Assembly (NCBI GenBank): GCA_002690445.1
Contig: NZER01000008.1
Coordinates: 9,622-73,621 of the forward strand
Reading direction: 5' to 3'
Length of the DNA stretch: 64,000 nucleotides
Source: Candidatus Pacearchaeota archaeon
Lineage (GTDB): Archaea; Nanoarchaeota; Nanoarchaeia; Pacearchaeales; GW2011-AR1
The notes under the pieces: model-generated
Seen by the model: the letters and a program-made list of their open reading frames with translations, nothing else
The model's database searches: none
Told to the model about the DNA's origin: nothing
Position numbers and translations under genes: made by a program
In this document: in pieces, positions 15,626 through 24,578 of the stretch
How positions within the stretch are numbered: position 1 is the first letter of the stretch
How the letters are laid out: every line of letters begins with the position of its first letter

Positions 15626-16596
15626 AAAGAGCATTAATCACAGGAATCAACGGACAAGACGGGAGCTACTTGGCAGACTTCTTGTTAACCAAGGGGTACG
15701 AAATATACGGAATGGAGCGCCGCACTTCTCGTAAAAACCGTATTAATACTGCCCACTTAGAAGATAAGATAACCTTCATAAACGGAGACTTGGCAGATCA
15801 AAATTCTCTTTTTCGAACCATAAAAGAAGCTGATCCTGACGAGATTTATAATCTAGGAGCCATGTCCTTTGTGGGCGAAAGCTGGAACACCCCGGAGACA
15901 ACCGGCAACATCGATGGTCTCGGCGTCCTTCGCATGCTGGAGGCTATTCGCGAATTTGGAAAGCCCATTAAATTCTACCAGGCATCAACATCCGAGATGT
16001 TCGGACGCGTCACCGAGACTCCCCAAATTGAAACTACGCGATTTTACCCACGTAGCCCCTACGGCGTCTCCAAGCTATACGGGCATTGGATTACCAAAAA
16101 CTATCGTGAATCATATGATATATTTGCGTGTAGTGGAATCTTGTTTAATCACGAGTCTGAGCGCCGCGGAAAGGAATTCGTGACACGCAAAATCACAGAC
16201 GGTGTAGCCAAGATATATCTGGGTATGCAAGACCATATTGCGCTTGGAAACTTAGATGCAAAACGAGATTGGGGGTATGCGCCCGACTATGTAGAAGCCA
16301 TGTGGATGATGCTGCAGCACGACGTTCCGGATGACTATGTAATAGCTACCGGAAAAAGCTACTCCATCAAAAGATTTCTAACCAAGGCATTTAACTGCGT
16401 AGGGATTGCAGATTGGGAGCGCTATGTTGTCCAAGATCCTAGGTTTTTAAGACCAGCAGAAGTTGATGTGTTAATCGGCGACTGCTCCAAAGCCAACCGC
16501 GTATTGGGTTGGAAGACCAAGGTCTCATTCGACGAGATGGTCTCGCGAATGGTAGCCAACGATATTAAATTATTGAGTGAAAACAGAAGCCAATGA
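15622..16596 (+). CDS. gmd: GDP-mannose 4,6-dehydratase homologue
   Basis: 324 residues. Extended SDR with TGINGQDGSYLA (GxxGxxG at 8-14), NLGAMSFVGESW, ASTSEMFG with the catalytic acid, and Y147-x3-K151 in SPYGVSKLYG. RRTSRKN matches the NADP-binding loop of GMD, and HESERRGKEFVTRK is a family signature. It would convert GDP-mannose to GDP-4-keto-6-deoxymannose. Heptose genes in the same cassette make a GDP-heptose dehydratase role (as in 6-deoxyheptose pathways) a possible alternative. Overlaps both neighbours by 4 bp. Confidence 0.85.
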   Translation: MKRALITGINGQDGSYLADFLLTKGYEIYGMERRTSRKNRINTAHLEDKITFINGDLADQNSLFRTIKEADPDEIYNLGAMSFVGESWNTPETTGNIDGLGVLRMLEAIREFGKPIKFYQASTSEMFGRVTETPQIETTRFYPRSPYGVSKLYGHWITKNYRESYDIFACSGILFNHESERRGKEFVTRKITDGVAKIYLGMQDHIALGNLDAKRDWGYAPDYVEAMWMMLQHDVPDDYVIATGKSYSIKRFLTKAFNCVGIADWERYVVQDPRFLRPAEVDVLIGDCSKANRVLGWKTKVSFDEMVSRMVANDIKLLSENRSQ

Positions 16597-17312
16597 AAGT
16601 TCTCGTATCTACATCTAAGAAATATTCTTTTTTGCTAAAGCCTTACTATACTCTCTTTAATAAATATTGGCCGGGACAAGACGTAGTTTTTTTGGGATTC
16701 GACGAGTGTGAAGTCCCAGAACTTCCTGACAATTTTAGTTTTGTATCGTTAGGAAAACAAGCAGATTACGGCAAAATATGGAGTGATCCCCTCATCCCGT
16801 ATATACAGAGTCTCAAAGATCAATATTTTGTTTTCACGATGGAAGACGTAATGCTAATTGACCACGTAGATCCCATTAAACTCAAGCGCTTAGAAGACGA
16901 AATCCAAAATGGCGCCTCCAAAGCCCACCTTGATCGTTCTTTGAACAATCGTAGCGACGTACTAAAAGAAGGAATCAGAGCGGTTCATCCGCATGCGAGT
17001 TATAGGACATCTTTATCGCCCGCCATTTGGACTAAGAGATATTTTATGAAGTATCTAAAACCAGATATGACACCTTGGGATTTTGAAATGGCGAATATGG
17101 AAAAAGCCAAAAATGATGGGAATTTAATTATCACCCTCGACGATGAAAAAGATTTATATTACAACTCAAACGTGTTTTTGAAGGGGCAGCCATTCCCGCG
17201 GGCATGGTGCGGTACCCCCTACGGAACAAGCAGTAAAGAAGTTCCCCACATGGAAGATATCGAATATCTTCTGAAGTGCCTGGAAGAGAACAAAGAGAAA
17301 TATGCCACATGA
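16593..17312 (+). CDS. Probable glycosyltransferase, GT-A type
   Basis: 239 residues. FVFTMEDVMLID resembles the metal-binding strand of GT-A enzymes, and SPAIWTKRYF followed by TPWDFEMANM is a helix pattern seen in phage and bacterial proteins annotated as glycosyltransferases of undefined family. Conserved position between gmd and a methyltransferase, with 4-bp overlaps, supports a role in the glycan pathway. Activity not certain. Confidence 0.5.
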   Translation: MKVLVSTSKKYSFLLKPYYTLFNKYWPGQDVVFLGFDECEVPELPDNFSFVSLGKQADYGKIWSDPLIPYIQSLKDQYFVFTMEDVMLIDHVDPIKLKRLEDEIQNGASKAHLDRSLNNRSDVLKEGIRAVHPHASYRTSLSPAIWTKRYFMKYLKPDMTPWDFEMANMEKAKNDGNLIITLDDEKDLYYNSNVFLKGQPFPRAWCGTPYGTSSKEVPHMEDIEYLLKCLEENKEKYAT

Positions 17313-17947
17313 ATTACGAACCAAAAAAAGGTTATTACGGACAATTTAGCACCGACGCGCTGATAGAGTTATACTTTCCAGGTAAACAAGACGGGATTTG
17401 TGTAGAGGTGGGCGCCGCAAATGGAATCCGCGGCTCAAACACCCTGTATTTTGAAAATCTTGGCTGGCGCGCCTTGTGTATTGAGCCCAATCCTGACTAT
17501 TTTCAAATGGTTCAAGCTGCCCGCCAAGAAGCCGTTCAGTGCGCCTGTGGTTCGTCCGACGAGGAGTCGGTACCCTTTACTGTGTTTGACATAGGAAAAC
17601 ACAACATAATGTCTTCTGTGAGCGGTCTAGAGCCAGATAAGCGACTCGTTGAGCAACACAGTCACATCATCAACAATACCATGCAAATAGACGTGGAAGT
17701 TAAAACATTGGATACAATCTTGACAGAAGCAGATTTTGGTGTTATGATAGATTTTATATCCATCGATACCGAAGGCACTGAATTAGATGCCCTTAAAGGG
17801 TTAGATTTGACTCGCTGGGATGTATCACTCTTGGTCGTTGAAAACAATTTCAATGATCCGGAGATTGAAGAATATTTGACGAGCTTTGGATATTACAAAG
17901 ACGCGCGATGGAAGATAAATGATTTTTACTACAAAAGGAGAGAATAA
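17309..17947 (+). CDS. FkbM-family methyltransferase
   Basis: 212 residues from the ATG at 17309, which overlaps the upstream stop as ATGA; an earlier in-frame ATG at 17276 lies inside the previous gene. CVEVGAANGIRGSNT is motif I, ALCIEPNPDYF motif II, and FISIDTEGTELDALKGLD is diagnostic of FkbM proteins. Such enzymes O-methylate sugars and related hydroxyls. A second FkbM gene lies at 19182. Confidence 0.85.
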   Translation: MNYEPKKGYYGQFSTDALIELYFPGKQDGICVEVGAANGIRGSNTLYFENLGWRALCIEPNPDYFQMVQAARQEAVQCACGSSDEESVPFTVFDIGKHNIMSSVSGLEPDKRLVEQHSHIINNTMQIDVEVKTLDTILTEADFGVMIDFISIDTEGTELDALKGLDLTRWDVSLLVVENNFNDPEIEEYLTSFGYYKDARWKINDFYYKRRE

Positions 17948-19180
17948 GTGTCAGAAGTATTACTAGATTTAGGTGAACTGTATGTGTCGGATTTTCTAAC
18001 AGATCCCGAGAAAGAGTATGAGGGACGCGAGAAGGCGCCCCTAACCTTGGTGATGGACGAACGCCTTGGCGCCCCAAGACTAACCGAGATGGTCGATCCC
18101 GACAAAATGTATGGAACCTACTGGTATCGTTCTGGTACTAACGCATCAATGACCAACCAATTAAGAAATATTGCGGAAGAAGCAGCTTCTCGCGTAAAAT
18201 ACAAGACCGGAGATCTCTGGCTGGACATTGCCTGCAACGACGGGACAATGTTTAATTTCATTCCAGAGGAGTTTATAAAGATTGGAATCGACCCAGTGGA
18301 GGACTCATTTTTGGAGTTTTCCTCTCAGTTAGCAGATGTGGTAGTACAAGATTATTTTTCATATAATGCATTTCAACGAACCGGATACGGCAACCAAAAA
18401 TGCAAGATTATCACAACGATTGCTATGTTCTATGATTTAGATGAGCCAACTCAATTCATTCAAGATATAAAAGGCATTTTAGATGATGATGGAATTTGGG
18501 TGGTCCAACTGTCATATACTCCGCTGATGGTTAAACAAATGGCTTTTGATAATATATGTCACGAACATGTATATTATTATTCGTTAGCTAGTATGAAAAG
18601 ATTAATGGAAAAGCACGGTTTTAAGATCGTAGACTGCGCCCTCAACGATACCAACGGTGGTAGCTGCAGGATCTACTTACAAAAGGAAAATGCCCGTGAA
18701 ACCTCATTCGGAACAAAGCCTCTCCGAGACGTATGCAATTTTAGAATTAACGCGTTGTTAGCTTACGAAGAGGAACATATGGACGTTTCCGATCCGGGAA
18801 TCTGGACTGAATTCGCAGTCAAATTGGAAGAAATGAAAAGGCAAACGGTCGGATTTATTCGTTCAGAAGTAGCGAAAGGAAAGACAGTATATGGATACGG
18901 AGCCTCCACAAAGGGAAACACACTGCTTCAATATTATGGACTTACCCCTGATGATGTGGTAGCCATAGCAGAGCGAAGCCCACAAAAGTTTGGGAAGTAT
19001 GTGGTGGGGACGAACATCCCCATCGTATCAGAAAAGGAAATGCGCGCAGCAAATCCAGATTATTTACTGGTACTGCCATGGCACTTCATCAAAGAATTTG
19101 TGGAAAGAGAATCTGATTTCTTAGAGGCAGGAGGAAAGTTTATTGTTCCATGCCCAGAGTTCGAAATTATAGGAAAATGA
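17948..19180 (+). CDS. Sugar C-methyltransferase (NovU/TylCIII type)
   Basis: 410 residues, GTG start. The family has three parts: an N-terminal zinc module, a class I SAM domain (here LWLDIACNDGTMFNFIP near 90-106) and a C-terminal domain (YGYGASTKGNTLLQYYG, then VLPWHFIKEF). NICHEHVYYYS and NDTNGGSCRIY are family signatures around the active site. The N-terminal zinc cysteines expected near residues 36-40 are replaced (MDERLGAPRL), so the zinc site appears lost. It likely methylates a 4-keto-6-deoxy sugar made by gmd or the rfbB-like enzyme. Confidence 0.8.
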   Translation: MSEVLLDLGELYVSDFLTDPEKEYEGREKAPLTLVMDERLGAPRLTEMVDPDKMYGTYWYRSGTNASMTNQLRNIAEEAASRVKYKTGDLWLDIACNDGTMFNFIPEEFIKIGIDPVEDSFLEFSSQLADVVVQDYFSYNAFQRTGYGNQKCKIITTIAMFYDLDEPTQFIQDIKGILDDDGIWVVQLSYTPLMVKQMAFDNICHEHVYYYSLASMKRLMEKHGFKIVDCALNDTNGGSCRIYLQKENARETSFGTKPLRDVCNFRINALLAYEEEHMDVSDPGIWTEFAVKLEEMKRQTVGFIRSEVAKGKTVYGYGASTKGNTLLQYYGLTPDDVVAIAERSPQKFGKYVVGTNIPIVSEKEMRAANPDYLLVLPWHFIKEFVERESDFLEAGGKFIVPCPEFEIIGK

Positions 19181-19181
19181 A

Positions 19182-19826
19182 TTGATTAACTTTATTCAAC
19201 TTGGAGCTAATCGTGGAAAAACAGATAGCGATATTATGTGGTGGCTCGTGCCCGAGAAGGGTTGGAACGGCATTTTTGTTGAGCCACTACCCGACGCCTT
19301 CGAGATTTTAAAAGAACACTATGCATATCTTACAGACAGTTTTTTTGAGCAGATAGCTGTAGTTGGAAACGAGAAATATAAAAAGCACGTGGTTCACTCC
19401 CTCAAACTCACCGGCAAGCGCGAGATTGGCATCAGCCCTAAAGGCAGTATAGGTACCGCATCCACTGTGTGTGATATAAAGTCGAATGGAACCGATGTTC
19501 CGGCAATGACACTAATGGAACTACTTGAAAAGTATAACCTAAAGGGGGTAGAATTCGATCTACTTCAGATAGATGTGGAGGGCTCAGATTGGGACATTTT
19601 GACGTCAACAGATTTTAACGTGGCACTCCCTAAAATTATTCGCGTTGAAACGATACACATGTCCGGCAATCAGAAAAAATCACTCCGCAAACATTTGGGA
19701 AACTTTGACTATGAAGAAATCGATGATCCATACTGGGATCGTTTTGCCGAACTGGTACCGGAGCATTGGGAGGGTAAGAAGCCAGAAAAGCGAACGTATA
19801 ACACGGTATATCGGAGGAAGAATTAA
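19182..19826 (+). CDS. FkbM-family methyltransferase with a TTG start
   Basis: 214 residues. The TTG at 19182 lies just after the upstream stop, preceded by AGGAAAA; no ATG fits before the conserved first strand INFIQLGANRGKTDSDI (motif I). FVEPLPDAF is motif II and LLQIDVEGSDWDIL the FkbM signature. It would O-methylate a sugar. Only moderately similar to the FkbM protein at 17309, so a different target is likely. Confidence 0.8.
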   Translation: MINFIQLGANRGKTDSDIMWWLVPEKGWNGIFVEPLPDAFEILKEHYAYLTDSFFEQIAVVGNEKYKKHVVHSLKLTGKREIGISPKGSIGTASTVCDIKSNGTDVPAMTLMELLEKYNLKGVEFDLLQIDVEGSDWDILTSTDFNVALPKIIRVETIHMSGNQKKSLRKHLGNFDYEEIDDPYWDRFAELVPEHWEGKKPEKRTYNTVYRRKN

Positions 19827-20087
19827 ATGGCGGACACCATAGGCAACTTAATCGACAAACTTACCATTGCTAACATCAGAATCTGGACAGCGGAAGATGT
19901 AAAGAGGAAAGCAAATGCGACCGATAAAGAAATAGCAGACGCCTGTCGTATTACTAATGTGGCAAATTGTCAACGAAATGATTTAATACAAGAGATAGAT
20001 GAGTCGCTCAATCACATGGTTAAGACTGGACAACCCCAGAAGCTCTATAAACAGGGAAGCACAAAGATGTACGGGAAGGATAAATGA
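19827..20087 (+). CDS. DUF4254-like small protein
   Basis: 86 residues, starting directly after the previous stop with ribosome site GGAGGAAG. DTIGNLIDKLTIANIRIW followed by NCQRNDLIQEIDESL resembles DUF4254 proteins, short helical proteins of unknown function that are frequent in bacterial LPS and phage sugar clusters. Overlaps the next gene by 4 bp. Confidence 0.6.
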   Translation: MADTIGNLIDKLTIANIRIWTAEDVKRKANATDKEIADACRITNVANCQRNDLIQEIDESLNHMVKTGQPQKLYKQGSTKMYGKDK

Positions 20088-20767
20088 TGAGCGCATTAGT
20101 GTTGGGTTGCGGACGCACCGGAACAAATATGCTCTTAGAGATACTCAGGGCTTCCAATCAACTCCATGCGACTTCCATCGCGGAGGACAAGCGCGTGTTC
20201 TATCGCAACGAGTCACTTCCTGCCAAATACTTAAGCAAGTGCGACACTGTGTACGTTCCCGACGTGGGAATGGCTCGCAAGCTGCTGGAGGATAACCCTG
20301 AGTTAAAAATCCTATGGACAATTCGAGATCTCCGGGATACGGCACTGTCCAAGATTTACCGCGGCCAACCGGGGCATGACTCCCCGACACTCTCAGACGA
20401 TGCCACACACGATGGCTGCATCTCTGATATGGAATGGATGTATAGGATATATTCCTTCATTAAGAACAATTACCCCCAGCGAATATTGGTAGTTAAAATG
20501 GAAGACGTTATTTTAAATTTTGAAAAGACAATACAAGAAGTATGTAAATTTTGTGACATCACATATACGAACGAGATGAAAAGTTTTACGAGCCGTTACC
20601 GCAATGCCAACAAGGCGCGCCGGTATAAGAGCCTCGATCAAAGCCAAGTATCTCTCTATAAGAATATAGAAACAATATACGATGGTTTTTTTAACACTCA
20701 CGATATTGACTTAAATTCTCTCTTTGGTGAGATCGAGAAATACCAACAGGAGTTCGGATATACATGA
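20084..20767 (+). CDS. Sulfotransferase-like protein
   Basis: 227 residues. The N-terminal LVLGCGRTGTNML contains the phosphosulfate loop GCGRTGT at 8-14, and KILWTIRDLRDTALSKIY supplies the 3'-phosphate motif with Arg and Ser. Together these fit a PAPS-dependent sulfotransferase. The start has two adjacent ATG codons (20084, 20087). It is the second of three such genes. Confidence 0.7.
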   Translation: MMSALVLGCGRTGTNMLLEILRASNQLHATSIAEDKRVFYRNESLPAKYLSKCDTVYVPDVGMARKLLEDNPELKILWTIRDLRDTALSKIYRGQPGHDSPTLSDDATHDGCISDMEWMYRIYSFIKNNYPQRILVVKMEDVILNFEKTIQEVCKFCDITYTNEMKSFTSRYRNANKARRYKSLDQSQVSLYKNIETIYDGFFNTHDIDLNSLFGEIEKYQQEFGYT

Positions 20768-21453
20768 AGCTTTTAATTACAACACGCGCCGACTCTGGAG
20801 TACAAGAATACGCAGATATTTCTCATCCGATTTTTAAAGACTACGCAGAGAAAGTAGGCGCAGACTTCATGGTATTAGACCACGAATCCGGCTGTACTGA
20901 AGGCAACGGACGGTGGCACTATAGAATTTTAAAACACGGGGAACTTCATGACGAATATGACAGGATTCTACATCTAGACACCGATCTTCTCTTGAATCCC
21001 AACTGTCCTAATATTTTTGATGCTGTTGAATATAATAACATCGGAACCGTCTTAGAAGACGTTGGCTCGCGAAAGCCAGATCGCCACCACCGCATCTTTG
21101 CAGCCCAACAGCAGTTTGGGGACATTGGGTGGAAAGAGGAATATATCAACACGGGAGTCTTTGTGACATCCAAGTGTCATAAGGAAATATATCAAACGAT
21201 TGATGAACAATATTGGCTCGGATACGGTCAAGACGATGTACATCTCGGATATTTGATAAAGAAAAATGGATTTAATGTCCAAAATCTAGGATATCGATTT
21301 AATCATATGACCATGTTTTCTGAAGCATGGAATGGGATGCCAAATCGATTTCATTCGCACATTATTCACTATGCGGGAAGCGGTATATTTGAAGCCAATG
21401 CTTCCAACGCAACTGAACAAATGAAGTTAGATTATAAAAAATTATATGAATAA
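20764..21453 (+). CDS. GT8-like glycosyltransferase
   Basis: 229 residues. RILHLDTDLLLNP (Asp72 and Asp74, a DxD metal site) and YINTGVFV are typical of the GT8 fold; SHIIHYAGSG near the end fits the C-terminal histidine region. It would be a retaining, metal-dependent transferase. Overlaps the preceding gene by 4 bp and the next by 8 bp. Confidence 0.75.
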   Translation: MKLLITTRADSGVQEYADISHPIFKDYAEKVGADFMVLDHESGCTEGNGRWHYRILKHGELHDEYDRILHLDTDLLLNPNCPNIFDAVEYNNIGTVLEDVGSRKPDRHHRIFAAQQQFGDIGWKEEYINTGVFVTSKCHKEIYQTIDEQYWLGYGQDDVHLGYLIKKNGFNVQNLGYRFNHMTMFSEAWNGMPNRFHSHIIHYAGSGIFEANASNATEQMKLDYKKLYE

Positions 21454-22414
21454 AAGCAATTTTAAAATCGTCGTAGTTACTGGCTGCTTGGGTCTTATTG
21501 GATCCTATGTGGTGCGAGAGTGTCTACAAAAAGGATGGAAGGTATACGGCATAGATAAGTGCACGTATGCTGCCAATCTTGAATTTATAGAAGAGTTTTC
21601 TCGAAGTAAAAACTTTAAATTCGTTAAGAAAGACATCGCGACCCTTAAATATTTGCCAGACTGCGATTACGTAATTAACTTGGCCGCCGAGTCACATGTC
21701 GGAAATAGTATCATCGACAGTGCGGACTTCATACACTCAAATGTGGTGGGCGTAAAAAATCTTTTAGATCTCACAAGACTTAAACCACGAAATGTAGATG
21801 CAATGCCGGTCTTTTTCCACTTCAGCACCGACGAGGTATACGGGGACGTTGAGAGAGGCTATCACACAGAGGGGGATATCTTGAAGCCATCCAACCCCTA
21901 CTCAGCCTCAAAAGCGGCTGCAGACATGCTTATAATGGCGTGGGCACGCACTTACGGGCTTAAGTATATAATCTTGAGACCCACAAACAATTATGGGTTG
22001 GGGCAGTTCCCAGAGAAGCTGATACCTGTTACTATTAAACACCTGATGAGAGGCAAGAAGGTACGCCTGCATGATGGCGGAGAGCCAATTCGAAACTGGC
22101 TTCACTCAGCAGACACAGCCGCTGCGGTCACATCAATTATAGAATCAGGAAACACAAATGAAATTTATAACGTTGCTGGAGGTTTCGAACAAAAAAACAT
22201 CGACACGTTTAAAAAAATTGTTGAATGTTACTGTGGAAGCCTACCAGCTAATTGGGCGGAAATGACGGATTTGACCTTCAAGAGAGAGGGTCAAGACATT
22301 AGGTATGCCCTAAATGATGATAAGCTCCGCGCTTTGGGTTGGGTGCCCCAAAGAGTATTTGATAATGAAATCAAGGACTTAGTAGAACACTATAGAAACA
22401 ACTTTAAGTGGTAA
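21446..22414 (+). CDS. dTDP-glucose 4,6-dehydratase-like SDR enzyme
   Basis: 322 residues. VVTGCLGLIGS gives the GxxGxxG motif (13-19, first two glycines separated by Cys-Leu), HFSTDEVYGD at 125-134 holds the Thr-Asp-Glu catalytic triad of RmlB-type dehydratases, and PYSASK (151-156) the Tyr and Lys. RPTNNYGLGQFPEKLIP is a strong RmlB signature. It would remove water from a nucleotide-glucose to give a 4-keto-6-deoxy sugar; whether the nucleotide is dTDP or UDP is not clear, so no symbol is given. Confidence 0.8.
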   Translation: MNKSNFKIVVVTGCLGLIGSYVVRECLQKGWKVYGIDKCTYAANLEFIEEFSRSKNFKFVKKDIATLKYLPDCDYVINLAAESHVGNSIIDSADFIHSNVVGVKNLLDLTRLKPRNVDAMPVFFHFSTDEVYGDVERGYHTEGDILKPSNPYSASKAAADMLIMAWARTYGLKYIILRPTNNYGLGQFPEKLIPVTIKHLMRGKKVRLHDGGEPIRNWLHSADTAAAVTSIIESGNTNEIYNVAGGFEQKNIDTFKKIVECYCGSLPANWAEMTDLTFKREGQDIRYALNDDKLRALGWVPQRVFDNEIKDLVEHYRNNFKW

Positions 22415-22415
22415 G

Positions 22416-23075
22416 ATGAGAATTTTTAACGAATCAATTTATGCGAGAGGAACACTGGGCGATGCCTTTATGATAGTTTTAAAAGTGTTGGCAAATCGTG
22501 ACAAAATTAAGACCATCAATCATTTTTCGAAACATGATTATGCTTATCCATCGATAGGGAAGATATATAATTTGTTGGAAGACATAGAGGTAAACTTTCT
22601 CAAGAAACCTCTTGCCGAACCATGTATTAATGGATATCTCGAACCACACGAAACATGGGAACCCCACCCAGTATTCCAGCTTCCCAATATAGATAAGTTT
22701 AATTTGCCACCAAAATTCAACGTAGTTCAGTTGAGTTCGGGATTGAACCAAGTGTGGAGAAAGTTGAAAGATAGTGATTTAAAACGTATACCAAAAACAG
22801 AAAAACTTGTTGTTCTGGGTACTGACACGATAGACGCGCCCATCCTAAAAGATTATGACTGTATTGATCTCCGAAGGAGCACCGCATTAGATGAGTGTCT
22901 TTCGATTATAACACAGGCAGAGACTTTCTACGGACCTCAAGGGCTGCTCTCCTTCTTCGCTCTCAGCCAAAAAGTCAAAGCCAACATATTTTTAAAAAAC
23001 GAAGTAGACTGGCAAGCAGTTAAATATAGAATTGGAATGATACCCGAATGGCAAGAGCATGTCCAATACTACTAA
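22416..23075 (+). CDS. Probable glycosyltransferase-related protein, unknown family
   Basis: 219 residues. YARGTLGDAF at the N-terminus and FYGPQGLLSFFAL near the C-terminus resemble a shortened GT9-like (heptosyltransferase) fold, where a glycine-rich first strand and a GP..L helix bind the donor. The central part is not recognisable. Evidence is weak and rests partly on the surrounding genes. Confidence 0.4.
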   Translation: MRIFNESIYARGTLGDAFMIVLKVLANRDKIKTINHFSKHDYAYPSIGKIYNLLEDIEVNFLKKPLAEPCINGYLEPHETWEPHPVFQLPNIDKFNLPPKFNVVQLSSGLNQVWRKLKDSDLKRIPKTEKLVVLGTDTIDAPILKDYDCIDLRRSTALDECLSIITQAETFYGPQGLLSFFALSQKVKANIFLKNEVDWQAVKYRIGMIPEWQEHVQYY

Positions 23076-23089
23076 GCTAAGGAGGGTGT

Positions 23090-23755
23090 ATGATTATTAA
23101 CGACGACATTGTATTTATACATCTACAGAAATGTGGGGGAACGTTCATCAAACACATGATGGAACAGCATATGAATGCCGTAAATATTAGACCCGAACAT
23201 AATGGCTTTGGAGATATAGCCAAGAAAGACGCAGACAAGCTTGTCATAGGCACCATCCGAGATCCATACAACTGGTATGTCTCCTTGTATCACAGCCACC
23301 TTCCCGATGCGGACACTTCCTTTTTTAGTGAGACCTTTAAAGGAACCAACAACTTTGCTGAATGGGTGAAGAAATTTCTGACCCTTAAAGGGGTAAGATA
23401 TCATGATTTGGATTTTAATATAATCTCGCGCATGAATGTGGGTCCATACACCTATCGAATGATTAGGTGTTATGCTGATAAAATAAACTCTGGCATCCAT
23501 CTCAACTCGGGCGACATAGTCCTGGGCGATATAGAAATAATAAAAACAGACGACCTTGCCAACAGCTTTGTGTCTTTGGTAGAAGATAAAATAGGGATTA
23601 ACGTAGACACCAGAAAGGAAATTCTAAAGGCTAGCAAAATTCACACAAGCGAGCATATGCACTACTCCGAATATTATGATCGGGAAGCCTACGATTTAGT
23701 CAACCACAAAGACCGACTCATATTTGAATTGTTTGGATATGAACATGAGCGATAA
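23090..23755 (+). CDS. Sulfotransferase-like protein
   Basis: 221 residues with a very strong ribosome site (AAGGAGG). FIHLQKCGGTFIKHM has the phosphosulfate loop (QKCGGT at 13-18), and VIGTIRDPYNWYVSLYH the 3'-phosphate motif. This is the best match among the three to the family 2 carbohydrate sulfotransferases. Transfers sulfate from PAPS to a glycan if active. Confidence 0.75.
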   Translation: MIINDDIVFIHLQKCGGTFIKHMMEQHMNAVNIRPEHNGFGDIAKKDADKLVIGTIRDPYNWYVSLYHSHLPDADTSFFSETFKGTNNFAEWVKKFLTLKGVRYHDLDFNIISRMNVGPYTYRMIRCYADKINSGIHLNSGDIVLGDIEIIKTDDLANSFVSLVEDKIGINVDTRKEILKASKIHTSEHMHYSEYYDREAYDLVNHKDRLIFELFGYEHER

Positions 23756-24578
23756 AGTATTAATTGCTGGTCCTTGGCTCGGAGAGTTTGGGTGGGAACT
23801 GTTCGCATGGCACGGTTATATACGCGCCCTCGCCGAAGAGTTTGACGAGACGATCTGCATCACAAGAAAAAATTCCAAAAACCTTTATACAGACTTTGCC
23901 GATAAGGTCTTAGAATATGATAGCAATGTGGGCGTACCAGACATGTTTTTTATGCCAAATGTCCAAATTAATGGAATACTATTGAACAGCATACTGAAAG
24001 AAAACAATATTGATATATCGGATAAAAATGTCACATGGTTGCCAGCACGCAAAATAGGCCAACCGCCAATGACTCACTTTTCTGAGGTATTTACCTTCGG
24101 AAACTTAAAAATAAAGCCAAAATATGTTATATTTGGGAACAAATCGGGAAAATATGACTATATTTTTCATATTAGAAGGCGCCCTTTGCGAGAAGAAGAC
24201 AACTGGGATATGGAAAAATGGTCTAAATTGTTGGAATTATTGGTGAAAAATGGAGAAAAAGTGGCTTGTATAGGTACCAAAAATGCTTCCGGGCACATTG
24301 AGGGCACGACAGACCTGCGAAATATACCCATGAGCGACGCAATTGAGGCACTTAGTGGTGCTCGGTGTTGTTTTGGATCCTCTTCTGGACCCATGCACCT
24401 CGCCAGTTTGTGTGGAACCCCCCACGTGGTGTGGTCTATCATGTATAATCATGTACGATACACCAAAAATTGGAACCCTCACGATACCCCGGTGCTATTT
24501 TTGGGTGAACACGCGTGGCACCCAGAGCCAGAATACGTATATGAAAAATTTAAACCTTGGATGGAGAGTGTAAAATGA
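23745..24578 (+). CDS. GT9-like glycosyltransferase (heptosyltransferase-related)
   Basis: 277 residues from the ATG at 23745, which has a GGA ribosome site 7 bp upstream and overlaps the upstream stop; an earlier TTG (23724) and ATG (23739) are less likely. LGEFGWELFAWHGYIRAL is the N-terminal glycine-rich strand and FGSSSGPMHLASLCGTP the donor-binding motif of GT9 enzymes. Given hldD and hldE in the same cassette, ADP-heptose is a reasonable donor, but this is inferred from context. Confidence 0.65.
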   Translation: MSDKVLIAGPWLGEFGWELFAWHGYIRALAEEFDETICITRKNSKNLYTDFADKVLEYDSNVGVPDMFFMPNVQINGILLNSILKENNIDISDKNVTWLPARKIGQPPMTHFSEVFTFGNLKIKPKYVIFGNKSGKYDYIFHIRRRPLREEDNWDMEKWSKLLELLVKNGEKVACIGTKNASGHIEGTTDLRNIPMSDAIEALSGARCCFGSSSGPMHLASLCGTPHVVWSIMYNHVRYTKNWNPHDTPVLFLGEHAWHPEPEYVYEKFKPWMESVK

